From JACQAI01 sp035507915 (lineage in GTDB: Bacteria > Pseudomonadota > Alphaproteobacteria > Elsterales > Elsteraceae): DNA of 16,671 nucleotides. Each line of letters opens with the position of its first letter. Position 1 is the stretch's first letter. Both the position numbers and the translations under genes were made by a program. Below are positions 6,649 through 14,807 of this stretch, piece after piece. The DNA lies in NCBI GenBank assembly GCA_035507915.1, contig DATJNS010000272.1, positions 1 to 16,671 on the forward strand. Direction: 5' to 3'. The notes beneath the pieces are model-generated. The model worked only from the letters and a program-made list of their open reading frames with translations, was not told the DNA's origin and did no database searches.

Positions 6649-8109
6649 ATGACGGCGGTTTCGGCGGCATCGCCGCCCGACTACAACGACGATGTCGTGC
6701 GCCTCTTCGTCCTCGCCGGGGTGTTCTGGGCGGTGGTCGGGATGGCGATGGGCGTGTACATCGCCTTCGAGCTCGCCTATCCGGTGCTCAATCTCGATCT
6801 GCCGTGGACGACGTTCGGCCGCCTGCGTCCGGTCCACACCAGCGCCGTGATATTCGCGTTCGGCGGCAACATCCTGCTCGGCACCTCGTTCCACGTCGTT
6901 CAGCGCACCTGCCGCGTCCGCCTGTTCGGCGGCTTCGCCGGCGAGTTCGTGTTCTGGGGCTATCAGCTCTTCATCCTGCTGGCGGCGATCGGCTACGTCA
7001 CCGGCGTCACCCAGAGCCGCGAGTACGCCGAGCCCGAGTGGCTCGCCGACCTGTGGCTGACGATCGTCTGGGTGACCTACATCATCGTCTTCGTCGGCAC
7101 GCTGATGACCCGGCGTGAATCGCACATCTACGTGTCGAACTGGTACTACCTCGCCTTCATGTTGACGATCGCGGTGCTCCACATCGTCAACAATCTGGCC
7201 GTGCCGGTGTCGCCGTTCGGCGCCAAGAGCTACTCGCTGTTCGCCGGCGTGCAGGACGCGATGACGCAATGGTGGTACGGCCACAACGCCGTCGGCTTCT
7301 TCCTGACCGCCGGCTTCCTCGGCATCATGTACTACTTCCTGCCGAAGCAGGCCGAGCGGCCGATCTATTCCTACCGGCTGTCGATCGTGTCGTTCTGGAG
7401 CCTGATCTTCATCTACATCTGGGCGGGCCCGCACCACCTGCACTACACCGCGCTGCCCGACTGGACGCAGACCCTGGGCATGACCTTCTCGGTGATGCTG
7501 TGGATGCCGTCATGGGCGAGCGCGATCAACGGCATCATGACCCTGTCGGGCCGCTGGAACCGCCTGCGCACCGACCCGATCCTGCGCTTCATGGTGGTCG
7601 CGACCGCGTTCTACGGCATGAGCACGTTCGAAGGCCCGATGATGGCGATCAAGACCGTCAACGCGCTCTCGCACTACACCGACTGGACGATCAGCCACGT
7701 GCATTCGGGCGCGCTCGGCTGGAACGCCTTCATCAGCTTCGGCGCGATCTACTACCTGTTCCCGCGCCTCTACAACAAGCGCGACCTCTACAGCTGGCGC
7801 CTGGTCGAGTGGCACTTCTGGCTCGGCACGCTCGGCATCGTGCTCTACATCACCTCGATGTGGACGTCGGGCATCATGCAGGGGCTGATGTGGCGCTCCT
7901 ACGACGAGCTGGGCTTCCTGCAGTACAGCTTCGTCGAGACCGTCGCGGCGATGCATCCCTACTACCTGATCCGCGCGATCGGCGGCGTCGTGTTCCTCAG
8001 CGGCGTCCTGATCATGGTCTACAACCTGTGGCGTACGACGCAGCAGCCCTCGGTTGCGGCGGACGCCGCGCCGGCGGCCGCCGTGGCCGCCGCCATGCCG
8101 GCTGAGTGA
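6649..8109 (+). CDS. ccoN: cbb3-type cytochrome c oxidase catalytic subunit CcoN
   Basis: This is subunit I of the high-affinity cbb3 oxidase. It reduces oxygen to water at a heme b3-CuB site and pumps protons, allowing respiration at very low oxygen. It is 486 residues with about twelve membrane helices. Ligands are visible: low-spin heme H63 in RLRPVHTSAV, CuB ligands H212 (WWYGHNAVGFFLT) and H262/H263 (GPHHLHY), and H350/H352 in SHVHSGALGWNAF. Y256 in IFIYIW matches the tyrosine cross-linked to the CuB histidine in cbb3 enzymes. The ATG at 6649 has a GGCGAGGAG ribosome binding site and lies downstream of the FNR box. It lacks the roughly 50-residue N-terminal extension of many rhizobial FixN proteins. 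The last 25 residues are Ala-rich and probably disordered. Confidence 0.98.
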   Translation: MTAVSAASPPDYNDDVVRLFVLAGVFWAVVGMAMGVYIAFELAYPVLNLDLPWTTFGRLRPVHTSAVIFAFGGNILLGTSFHVVQRTCRVRLFGGFAGEFVFWGYQLFILLAAIGYVTGVTQSREYAEPEWLADLWLTIVWVTYIIVFVGTLMTRRESHIYVSNWYYLAFMLTIAVLHIVNNLAVPVSPFGAKSYSLFAGVQDAMTQWWYGHNAVGFFLTAGFLGIMYYFLPKQAERPIYSYRLSIVSFWSLIFIYIWAGPHHLHYTALPDWTQTLGMTFSVMLWMPSWASAINGIMTLSGRWNRLRTDPILRFMVVATAFYGMSTFEGPMMAIKTVNALSHYTDWTISHVHSGALGWNAFISFGAIYYLFPRLYNKRDLYSWRLVEWHFWLGTLGIVLYITSMWTSGIMQGLMWRSYDELGFLQYSFVETVAAMHPYYLIRAIGGVVFLSGVLIMVYNLWRTTQQPSVAADAAPAAAVAAAMPAE

Positions 8110-8116
8110 GGCCGCA

Positions 8117-8854
8117 ATGTCGCTTTACGACGTCCATGGCTGGATCCAGCGCCACGCGCCGTTCTTCGTGATCGCGATCCTGGTCGCGATCTCGTTCGGC
8201 GGCATCGTCGAGATCACGCCGCTGTTCGTGATCGAGAACACGATCGAGAAGGTCGACGGCATGCGGCCGTACACGCCGCTCGAGCTGGCCGGCCGCGACA
8301 TCTACATCCGCGAGGGCTGCTATCTCTGCCACAGCCAGCAGATCCGACCGTTGCGCGACGAGGTCGAGCGCTACGGACCGTACAGCCTCGCCGCCGAGAG
8401 CATGTACGACCACCCGTTCCAGTGGGGCTCCAAGCGCACCGGCCCGGATCTGGCGCGCGTCGGCGGCCGCTATTCGGACGAATGGCACGTGCGTCATCTC
8501 GCCGATCCGCGCAGCGTGGTGCCGGAATCCGTGATGCCGAGCTACGGCTTCCTGCTTACCACGCCGCTGCGGTCCGACGACATCGCGGCGCACCTGGTCG
8601 CCAATCGCCGCGTCGGCGTGCCCTACACGGACGACATGATCGCCAACGCGCTCGCCGACCTCAGGGCGCAGGCCGATCCCGAGGCGACAGACGCCGACGC
8701 GCTGCTCAAGCGCTATCCGAAGACAGTGGCGCGCGACTTCGACGGCAACCCGGCGATGCTGTCCGAGATGGACGCGTTGGTCGCCTACCTGCAGATGCTC
8801 GGCACGCTGGTCGATTTCCCGGCGCTGCGGCCGACCGCCGATTTCTATCGTTGA
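8117..8854 (+). CDS. ccoO: cbb3 oxidase monoheme cytochrome c subunit CcoO
   Basis: This is a membrane-anchored cytochrome c that relays electrons from CcoP to CcoN. It is 245 residues, with one N-terminal membrane helix (about 14-38), then a periplasmic heme domain with C68-Y-L-C71-H72 and the probable axial M140 in ESVMPSYGF. The segment WGSKRTGPDLARVGGRYSDEW is typical of CcoO/FixO. The ATG at 8117, seven bases after the ccoN stop, is chosen over an in-frame ATG at 8054. That one lies inside ccoN and would add a basic, non-homologous stretch. Lengths near 245 are typical of alphaproteobacterial FixO. Confidence 0.97.
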   Translation: MSLYDVHGWIQRHAPFFVIAILVAISFGGIVEITPLFVIENTIEKVDGMRPYTPLELAGRDIYIREGCYLCHSQQIRPLRDEVERYGPYSLAAESMYDHPFQWGSKRTGPDLARVGGRYSDEWHVRHLADPRSVVPESVMPSYGFLLTTPLRSDDIAAHLVANRRVGVPYTDDMIANALADLRAQADPEATDADALLKRYPKTVARDFDGNPAMLSEMDALVAYLQMLGTLVDFPALRPTADFYR

Positions 8855-8864
8855 GGGCCCACCG

Positions 8865-9041
8865 ATGCCGTTCGAAGAGCTCGTCTCCCTCACCCGCGTG
8901 ATCGGCCTGGTCGTGTTCCTGGCGCTGTTCGTCGGCATGTTCGTCTGGGTCTTCCGGCCGGGCAGCCGCCGGCGCTACGAGGCGGACGCGCAGCTGCCGT
9001 TCGCCGAAGACACCCAGCAGGGGGCCGACCGCCATGGCTGA
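8865..9041 (+). CDS. ccoQ: Small cbb3 oxidase subunit CcoQ (FixQ)
   Basis: This is a 58-residue single-helix membrane protein that is easily missed because of its length. Its reading is MPFEELVSLTRVIGLVVFLA onward, with a hydrophobic helix at about 12-31 (V-I-G-L-V-V-F...W-V-F). A basic R-P-G-S-R-R-R-Y stop-transfer segment and an acidic tail (FAEDTQ) follow. This is the standard CcoQ layout and position, between ccoO and ccoP. CcoQ stabilises the association of CcoP with the CcoNO core. It starts 10 bp after the ccoO stop with a GAGGG ribosome binding site. Its last 8 bases overlap the ccoP start (ATGGCTGA). Confidence 0.93.
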   Translation: MPFEELVSLTRVIGLVVFLALFVGMFVWVFRPGSRRRYEADAQLPFAEDTQQGADRHG

Positions 9042-9903
9042 GCGCCACGAGATCGATCCGGTCAGCGGCACGCCGCTCGGCCACCACCAGTGGGACGGCA
9101 TCCGCGAACTCGAGACGCGGCCGCCGCGCTGGTGGGCGCTCGTCTATCTGGCGTGCGTCGTGTTCGCGGTCGGCTACTGGATCGTCTATCCGACCTGGCC
9201 GGTCGGCAACGGCTTCACCCACGGGCTGTTCAACTGGAGCTCGCGCGGCGCCGCCAACACCGAGCTGGAGCGCGCCGAGGCGGCGCAGGCCGGCCTCAAT
9301 CTCAAGCTCGCCCAGAGCTCGCTCGAGACGATTGCCAAGGATCCCGACCTGCTGCGCTTCGCGCTCGCCGGCGGCCGTGCCGCGTTCGTCAACAACTGCA
9401 CGCCCTGCCACGGCTCCGGCGCGCAGGGCCAACCCGGCTACCCCAACCTGCTCGACGACGATTGGCTGTGGGGCGGCAAGCTCGCGGACATCCAGCGCAC
9501 GATCCAGGTCGGCATCAATTCGACGCATCCGGACACGCGGCTGACCCAGATGCCGGCGTTCGGCACGGCCGGCATGCTCAACCGCCAGCAGATCAACGAC
9601 GCCGCCGAGTACGTGCTCTCGCTCACCGGGCACCAGACCGACCCGGCGGCGGCCAAGCGCGGCGAAGCGATCTTCGCCCAGCAGTGCGCGAGCTGCCACG
9701 GCCCCAAGGGCGACGGCAGCCGCGAGGTCGGCGCGCCGCGCCTCAACGACGCCATCTGGCTCTACGGCGGCGACAAGGCGACGATCGTGCAGACCATCAC
9801 GTTGGCGCGACACGGCGTCATGCCGAGTTGGGAAGGCCGCTTGAGCGACATCACGATCAAGAAGCTGACGCTGTACGTCCACTCGCTGGGCGGCGGCGAA
9901 TAG
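9034..9903 (+). CDS. ccoP: cbb3 oxidase diheme cytochrome c subunit CcoP
   Basis: This is the electron-entry subunit of the oxidase, accepting electrons from soluble cytochrome c. It is 289 residues. The N-terminus is cytoplasmic and contains the family motif HQWDGIRELETRPPRWW. A membrane helix (about 33-52) and two periplasmic cytochrome c domains follow. Heme sites are C122-T-P-C125-H126 and C218-A-S-C221-H222, with probable axial methionines M173 (TQMPAFG) and M263 (GVMPSW). The ATG overlaps the end of ccoQ, consistent with coupled translation and fixed stoichiometry. Confidence 0.98.
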   Translation: MAERHEIDPVSGTPLGHHQWDGIRELETRPPRWWALVYLACVVFAVGYWIVYPTWPVGNGFTHGLFNWSSRGAANTELERAEAAQAGLNLKLAQSSLETIAKDPDLLRFALAGGRAAFVNNCTPCHGSGAQGQPGYPNLLDDDWLWGGKLADIQRTIQVGINSTHPDTRLTQMPAFGTAGMLNRQQINDAAEYVLSLTGHQTDPAAAKRGEAIFAQQCASCHGPKGDGSREVGAPRLNDAIWLYGGDKATIVQTITLARHGVMPSWEGRLSDITIKKLTLYVHSLGGGE

Positions 9904-9914
9904 GGGCCGGCAGC

Positions 9915-11339
9915 ATGGCCCCTCCCCTCGACGACGCGCCGGCCGGGTTCTCGGGCTGGGTCCAGGCCCGCGAGCCGGTGTTTCCCAAGGCGGCGCACGG
10001 ACGGATCCGCACCGCCAAGTGGATCGTGATGGCGGCGCTGATGGCGATCTATTACGGCGCGCCCTGGCTGCGCTGGGACCGCGGGCCCTACGCGCCGCAT
10101 CAGGCGATCCTGATCGATATGCCGCACAGCAAGGCCTATTTCTTCTTCTTCGAGATCTGGCCGCAGGAAGCCTACGTGCTCACCGGCATCCTCGTCATGA
10201 TGGCGATCGGCCTGTTCCTGGTCACGGCGCTGGCCGGTCGCGTATGGTGCGGCTGGGCCTGCCCGCAGACCGTGTGGACCGACCTCTACTTCCTGGTCGA
10301 GCGCCTGATCGAGGGCGACCGGACCCAGCGCATGCGCCTCGCGCGCGCGCCCTGGAGCACGCACAAGGTCGGGCTCCGGCTGACCAAGCACGCCGCCTGG
10401 ATCGTGATCGCGGCGCTCACCGGCGGCGCCTGGGTGCTCTATTTCGACGACGCGCCGACCGTGGTGCACGACATCGTCACGCTGCACGCGTCGACCGGCG
10501 TGTGGGCGACCATCGGCCTGCTGACCGCCGCGACCTACATGCTCGCCGGCTGGGCGCGCGAGAACGTATGCACCTTCATGTGCCCCTATGCGCGCTTCCA
10601 GGGCGCCATGATGGACCGCGATTCGCTGGTCGTCAGCTATCGCCCGCGGCGCGGCGAACCGCGCGGCAAGCACCGTACCGGCGAGGGCTGGGAGGGGCGC
10701 GGGCACTGCGTCGACTGCCACCAATGCGTCGAGGTTTGCCCGACCGGCATCGACATCCGCGACGGGCTGCAGTTCGGCTGCATCTCGTGCGGCCTGTGCA
10801 TCGACGCCTGCGACAGCATCATGGAGCGGCTCGATCTGCCGCGCGGGCTGATCGACTACGACACCGAGCGCAACCTGACCGCGCCCGAAGGCACGCCCAA
10901 GCGGTGGCGTTTCGTGCGCCCGCGCATCGTGATCTACGGCCTGATCTATGCCGGGGTAGGCATCGGCGTGCTGACCGTGCTGCTGACCCGCAACGCGCTC
11001 GACCTCAACGTCCTGCCCGATCGCAATCCGTTGTTCGTGCGCCTGTCGGACGGCGCGATCCGCAACAACGTGACGCTCAAGATCCTAAACAAGTCGAACC
11101 TGCCGCAGCGCGTGACTCTGAGCCTCGACGGCCTGCCGGACGGCCGGCTGTCGCTGCTCACCAGCGACGACACGACGCTCGAGGTCAAACCGGATGGCGT
11201 CGAGACCGTGCGGGCCTTCGTGACCGTGCCGCAGGCGGCCTGGCACGACGCCGGCAAGCTCGACTACAGCATCGCGGCGACCGACGACGCCGGCGCCCAC
11301 ACGGCGCGACACGTCGACTTCACGGGACCGACGCGATGA
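9915..11339 (+). CDS. ccoG: cbb3 oxidase assembly protein CcoG (RdxA/FixG), cupric reductase
   Basis: This is a 474-residue membrane protein with two ferredoxin-like 4Fe-4S motifs, C265-x2-C-x2-C-x3-C275 and C289-x2-C-x2-C-x3-C299. Further cysteine pairs sit in the membrane-proximal segments GRVWCGWACPQTVW (C112, C116) and ENVCTFMCPYARFQG (C219, C223), a pattern typical of CcoG. Hydrophobic helices lie at about 34-50, 87-108, 160-176, 194-212 and 337-357. An Ig-like C-terminal domain (about 370-474) should face the periplasm. CcoG has been shown to reduce Cu(II) to Cu(I) for CuB-site assembly. It starts 11 bp after ccoP and overlaps ccoH by four bases (ATGA). Confidence 0.97.
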   Translation: MAPPLDDAPAGFSGWVQAREPVFPKAAHGRIRTAKWIVMAALMAIYYGAPWLRWDRGPYAPHQAILIDMPHSKAYFFFFEIWPQEAYVLTGILVMMAIGLFLVTALAGRVWCGWACPQTVWTDLYFLVERLIEGDRTQRMRLARAPWSTHKVGLRLTKHAAWIVIAALTGGAWVLYFDDAPTVVHDIVTLHASTGVWATIGLLTAATYMLAGWARENVCTFMCPYARFQGAMMDRDSLVVSYRPRRGEPRGKHRTGEGWEGRGHCVDCHQCVEVCPTGIDIRDGLQFGCISCGLCIDACDSIMERLDLPRGLIDYDTERNLTAPEGTPKRWRFVRPRIVIYGLIYAGVGIGVLTVLLTRNALDLNVLPDRNPLFVRLSDGAIRNNVTLKILNKSNLPQRVTLSLDGLPDGRLSLLTSDDTTLEVKPDGVETVRAFVTVPQAAWHDAGKLDYSIAATDDAGAHTARHVDFTGPTR

Positions 11340-11827
11340 CGACCCGCCATCACGACGACCAGGACGGACGCTGGATTCCGCTCGTCTTCGTCGCCGGACT
11401 GGTTCTGCTCGTCGCCGTTCAGGCCGGTTTCGCCTACCTCGCGGTCAGCACCGATCCGGGGGTGGCGGTGTCGAACCCCTACGAGCGCGGGCTCGCGCAC
11501 AACGCCGTGCTGCACGAGGCCGCCCAAGAGGCCAAGCTCGGTTGGCGCGTCACGCTCGAGAACCGCAGCGGAACCGAACACCGCGGCACGCTCGTGGTCG
11601 TGGCGTCCGATGCCGCGACGCGCCGGCTCGACGATCTCGCGGTGACCGGCCTGGTGGCGCGTCCCCTGCAGGGCGGCCTCGACGAGCGCCTCGCGTTCCG
11701 CAACGTCGGCAACGGCGTCTACCTCGCCCCGTACGATCTGCCGCTGCCCGGATTGTGGCAGCTCGACCTGCTGCTCGAGCGCGGCAGCGCACGCGAGCAA
11801 CGCTCGATGCGCTTCTCGGCGCCATGA
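11336..11827 (+). CDS. ccoH: cbb3 oxidase assembly protein CcoH (FixH)
   Basis: This is a 163-residue protein with one N-terminal membrane helix (about 13-37) and a beta-rich periplasmic domain. The helix is followed by the family-typical DPGVAVSNPYERGL and later GLDERLAFRNVGNGVYLAP and LPGLWQLDLLLE. CcoH is needed for stable assembly of the cbb3 complex and interacts with CcoN. The start overlaps the ccoG stop and the stop overlaps the ccoI start, both as ATGA. It is more divergent than its neighbours, as is usual for FixH. Confidence 0.93.
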   Translation: MTTRHHDDQDGRWIPLVFVAGLVLLVAVQAGFAYLAVSTDPGVAVSNPYERGLAHNAVLHEAAQEAKLGWRVTLENRSGTEHRGTLVVVASDAATRRLDDLAVTGLVARPLQGGLDERLAFRNVGNGVYLAPYDLPLPGLWQLDLLLERGSAREQRSMRFSAP

Positions 11828-14043
11828 CTGCGCTCGCGCTCGACGGCGCGGCGGCGGCTCCTGCGATCGCACTCGACGGCTTCGTCGCGCGCGACGCCGA
11901 CGGTCTCAACCGCCTGACCCTGCGGGTCGACGGCATCCACTGCGCCGGCTGCATCCAGCGCATCGAGCACGCGCTCGCCGCGGAGCCCGGGGTCCGCGAA
12001 GCGCGCGTCAATTTCACCACGCGGCGGCTCAAGCTGGCCTGGGACGGCAAGACGGCGCGTGCCGACGCCCTGGTTGCGCGGATCACCGACCTCGGCTTCA
12101 GCGCGACCCCGTTCGAGGACGCAGCGGCCGAGACCGGCGCCGACGCCGAGGATCGCCGCCTGCTGCGGGCGCTCGCGGTCGCCGCCTTCGCATCGGGCAA
12201 TGTGATGCTGCTGTCGGTCGCGGTGTGGTCCGGGCTGGCCGAAGGCATGGGCCCGTCGACTCGCGCCCTGATGCTGTGGCTTTCGGCGTTGATCGCGCTG
12301 CCCGCCACGGCCTACGCCGGCATGCCGTTCTTCACCTCGGCATGGCGCGCGCTGCGCCACCGCGCGGTCAACATGGACGTGCCGATCTCGGTCGGCGTGC
12401 TGCTGACCGCCCTCATCAGCCTGTTCGAGACCATGCGCGGCGGCCGGCTCGCCTATTTCGATGCCGCGGTCAGCCTGCTGTTCCTGCTGCTGATCGGCCG
12501 CTATCTCGATCGCCGCGCACGCGGCCGTGCGCGCTCGGCGGCGCAGCATCTGCTGGCGCTGGCGGCCAAGTCGGCGACTGTCCTGCGCGCCGACGGTCGC
12601 GCCGTCGCGCTGCCGCTCGGCGAGCTCACCGTCGGCGACCGGCTGCTGGTCGCCGCGGGCGAGCGCATCGCCGCCGACGGCACGGTCGAGCATGGCCGCT
12701 CCGAGCTCGACATGAGCGCGCTGTCGGGCGAAAGCCTGCCGGCCGAGGCGGCGCCGGCGACCCGCGTGTTCGCCGGCACCGTCAACCTGACGGCGCCCCT
12801 GACCGTGCGCGTCGATGCGGTCGGCCCGAAGACCCTGCTGGCCGAGATCGTGCGCCTCATGGAGACCGCCGAGCAGGGGCGCGCCCGCTACGTCGCGATC
12901 GCCGACCGCGCGGCGCGCCTCTACGTGCCGATCGTCCACGGCGCCGCGTTCGCGACCTTCGTGGGCTGGTGGCTCGCCGGACTCGACTGGCAGACCGCGC
13001 TGCTCGACGCCGTCGCGGTCCTGATCGTGACTTGTCCGTGCGCGCTCGGCATCGCCGTGCCCGCGGTCCAGGTGGTGGCGAGCGGTCGGCTGTTCCGCCG
13101 CGGCGTTCTGCTCAAGAGCGCGACCGCGCTCGAGCGCCTCGCCGAGGTCGATTGCGTCGTGTTCGACAAGACCGGCACCTTGACGCGCGGCCGGCCGACG
13201 CTGCTCGAGGATGCCGCCCGGCCGGCCGAAGCGCTCGCGCTCGCCGCCGGCATCGCGCGCTCGAGCCGGCATCCGCTCGCCCGCGCGCTCGTGCGCGCCG
13301 CGCCCGAGGCCGCCGCGATCGCGGACGTCGCCGAGCATCCGGGGCAGGGGCTCGCGGCGACAATCGACGGTCGCGAGGTCCGCTTGGGCAGCGCCGCGTG
13401 GTGCGGCGGCGGCGACGATGGCCGGGACGACGCGGCTGCGGACGAGGCCGAGATCTGGCTCGGCGGCGACGGCCGGACGCCATTGCGGTTCGGCTTCAGC
13501 GACGCGCTGCGCCCCGACGCGCTCGCGATCGTCGATGCCTTGAAGCGCTCCGGCCGGCGCATCGTTCTCTTGTCCGGCGACCGCACGCCCGTCGTGCGCG
13601 CGCTCGCGCACCGGCTCGGCATCGCCGAGTGGTCGGCGCGTTGCCTGCCGGCGCAGAAGCTCGCTCGGCTCGCGGCGCTCGCGCGCGACGGCCACCGCGT
13701 CCTGATGGTCGGCGACGGGCTCAACGACGCGCCGGCGCTCGCCGGCGCGCACGCCTCGATGTCGCCGGCCTCGGCCGCCGACGTCAGCCAGACCGCGGCC
13801 GACGCCGTGTTCCAGGGCGACGCGCTGGCGCCCGTGCTCGAGACGCTGCGCACGGCACGCCGTGCGCGCCGGCTGGTGCGCCAGAACTTCGCGTTCTCGG
13901 TGCTCTACAACGCGGTGATGGTGCCGCTCGCGATCGCCGGCGTGATGACCCCGCTGCTCGCCGCGCTCGCGATGTCGGCGTCGTCGCTCACCGTGGTGGG
14001 CAACGCGTTGCGGCTGCAGGGGCGGCGGCGGAGCACGCCGTGA
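11824..14043 (+). CDS. ccoI: Copper-translocating P-type ATPase CcoI (FixI/CopA2-like)
   Basis: This is a P1B-type ATPase that exports Cu(I) across the inner membrane for insertion into the cbb3 oxidase. It is 739 residues. A single N-terminal metal-binding domain has GIHCAGC (C40, C43). The actuator motif is LSGES. The membrane metal site is C404-P-C406 (TCPCALGIAVPAVQ). The phosphorylation site is D448 in FDKTGTLTRG, with SRHPLARAL (the HP motif) and hinge GDGLNDAPAL at 630 onward. Eight membrane helices are expected. Its place between ccoH and ccoS, with ATGA and GTGA overlaps, marks the assembly-specific CcoI rather than the detoxifying CopA. No key residue is missing. Confidence 0.97.
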   Translation: MTALALDGAAAAPAIALDGFVARDADGLNRLTLRVDGIHCAGCIQRIEHALAAEPGVREARVNFTTRRLKLAWDGKTARADALVARITDLGFSATPFEDAAAETGADAEDRRLLRALAVAAFASGNVMLLSVAVWSGLAEGMGPSTRALMLWLSALIALPATAYAGMPFFTSAWRALRHRAVNMDVPISVGVLLTALISLFETMRGGRLAYFDAAVSLLFLLLIGRYLDRRARGRARSAAQHLLALAAKSATVLRADGRAVALPLGELTVGDRLLVAAGERIAADGTVEHGRSELDMSALSGESLPAEAAPATRVFAGTVNLTAPLTVRVDAVGPKTLLAEIVRLMETAEQGRARYVAIADRAARLYVPIVHGAAFATFVGWWLAGLDWQTALLDAVAVLIVTCPCALGIAVPAVQVVASGRLFRRGVLLKSATALERLAEVDCVVFDKTGTLTRGRPTLLEDAARPAEALALAAGIARSSRHPLARALVRAAPEAAAIADVAEHPGQGLAATIDGREVRLGSAAWCGGGDDGRDDAAADEAEIWLGGDGRTPLRFGFSDALRPDALAIVDALKRSGRRIVLLSGDRTPVVRALAHRLGIAEWSARCLPAQKLARLAALARDGHRVLMVGDGLNDAPALAGAHASMSPASAADVSQTAADAVFQGDALAPVLETLRTARRARRLVRQNFAFSVLYNAVMVPLAIAGVMTPLLAALAMSASSLTVVGNALRLQGRRRSTP

Positions 14044-14237
14044 ACCAGATGCTGGTCCTGCTGCCGCTGGCGCTGGTGCTCGGCCTGGTCGGCTTGGCGG
14101 CCTTCTTCTGGGCGCTGCGCAGCGGCCAGTTCGACGATCCCGACGGCGATGCGCTCCGCATCCTGATCGACGATGAGAAGCCGGACACACCCCCGCGCGG
14201 CGGGCCGACCGATGCGGGGCCGCCCGCCCGTTCTTGA
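14040..14237 (+). CDS. ccoS: cbb3 oxidase maturation protein CcoS (FixS)
   Basis: This is a 65-residue single-helix membrane protein required for cofactor insertion into CcoN. The family core is unmistakable: an N-terminal hydrophobic helix (LVLLPLALVLGLVGLAAFFW), then ALRSGQFDDPDGDALRILID. The C-terminal part is Pro-rich and variable. The GTG at 14040 is chosen because it overlaps the ccoI stop (GTGA), like the other junctions in the operon. An in-frame ATG at 14049 is the alternative and would shorten it by three residues. The TGA stop lies inside the left half of an FNR-type box. Confidence 0.94.
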   Translation: MNQMLVLLPLALVLGLVGLAAFFWALRSGQFDDPDGDALRILIDDEKPDTPPRGGPTDAGPPARS

Positions 14238-14247
14238 TCTCGATCAA
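14234..14247. promoter_or_regulatory. Second perfect FNR/ANR/FixK-type box, upstream of the usp gene
   Basis: TTGATCTCGATCAA matches TTGAT-N4-ATCAA exactly. Its centre is 72 bp before the start codon at 14313, close to the spacing seen at ccoN. An activator at -41.5 would place the transcription start near 14282. The left half-site contains the ccoS stop codon. It suggests that the stress-protein gene has its own low-oxygen promoter and is not only read through from ccoS. Confidence 0.88.
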
Positions 14248-14312
14248 TTCGCCGCGGCGCAATCGCGATCATCGTCGACGCCACGAACCGTTTCGATCGG
14301 GATAGGTGCCCC

Positions 14313-14780
14313 ATGTTCACGAAACTCCTGCTCGCCTTCGATGGCAGCCGCGAAGGGCGCGAAGCCTTGCGTGAAGCCACCGAACTCGCCCGCCAGCTCG
14401 GCGCGGCGGTCCATCTGCTGTCGGTCGTCCATCTGACCCCCGGCGAGCTGATGGGCGAGAGCGCGCTGCCCGGCGGGCTCTTCGACATCGAGGAGGCCGA
14501 GATGCGCAAGGTCCTCGACGAGGGCGTCGAGGCCTTGCGTGGAGTCGGGCTGACGGCCGACGGCACGCTGTCGCGCGGGCCCAATCCGGCGCAGGACATC
14601 GCCCAACTCGCGAAGCGCATCGGCGCCGACTTGATCGTGATCGGCCATCGGGAGCAAGGTTTGCTGGCACGCCTGTGGAGCGGCTCGGTCGGCCAGCAGC
14701 TGATCGCGCACGCGCCGTGCAGCGTGCTGATCGCCGTGGCGCCGTCGGCAGCGGGCGGACGGGCGTCGGCGGCGGCCTGA
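14313..14780 (+). CDS. Universal stress protein (UspA family)
   Basis: This is a 155-residue single-domain Usp protein, cytoplasmic. It opens with KLLLAFDGSREGREALREA, the usual first strand with its Asp, and has DLIVIGHREQGLLARL then WSGSVGQQL and a final HAPCSVLIAV. The nucleotide loop G-x2-G-x9-G-(S/T) is altered: the second Gly is Glu (G111-H-R-E-Q-G), while the later G-S is kept, so ATP binding is uncertain. Usp genes are frequent in FNR-type regulons and are linked to anaerobic survival. A perfect FNR box precedes it. The ribosome binding site is weak (AGG, 14304-14306). A small secreted protein gene follows 27 bp downstream. Confidence 0.9.
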   Translation: MFTKLLLAFDGSREGREALREATELARQLGAAVHLLSVVHLTPGELMGESALPGGLFDIEEAEMRKVLDEGVEALRGVGLTADGTLSRGPNPAQDIAQLAKRIGADLIVIGHREQGLLARLWSGSVGQQLIAHAPCSVLIAVAPSAAGGRASAAA

Positions 14781-14807
14781 CGGGGGGACGACCGGAGGGA
14801 GAACGAC

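Noticed and set aside
8054..8116. A longer ccoO starting at an upstream in-frame ATG
   Set aside because: The added residues lie inside the ccoN 3' end and are basic and Pro-rich. The ATG at 8117 gives the normal CcoO N-terminus.
11719..14262. An 847-codon open frame on the minus strand opposite ccoI
   Set aside because: It is a mirror of a very GC-rich coding gene. Its translation is low-complexity (Arg, Gly, Ala, Gln), has no recognisable motif, and lies opposite an intact, well-conserved P-type ATPase.
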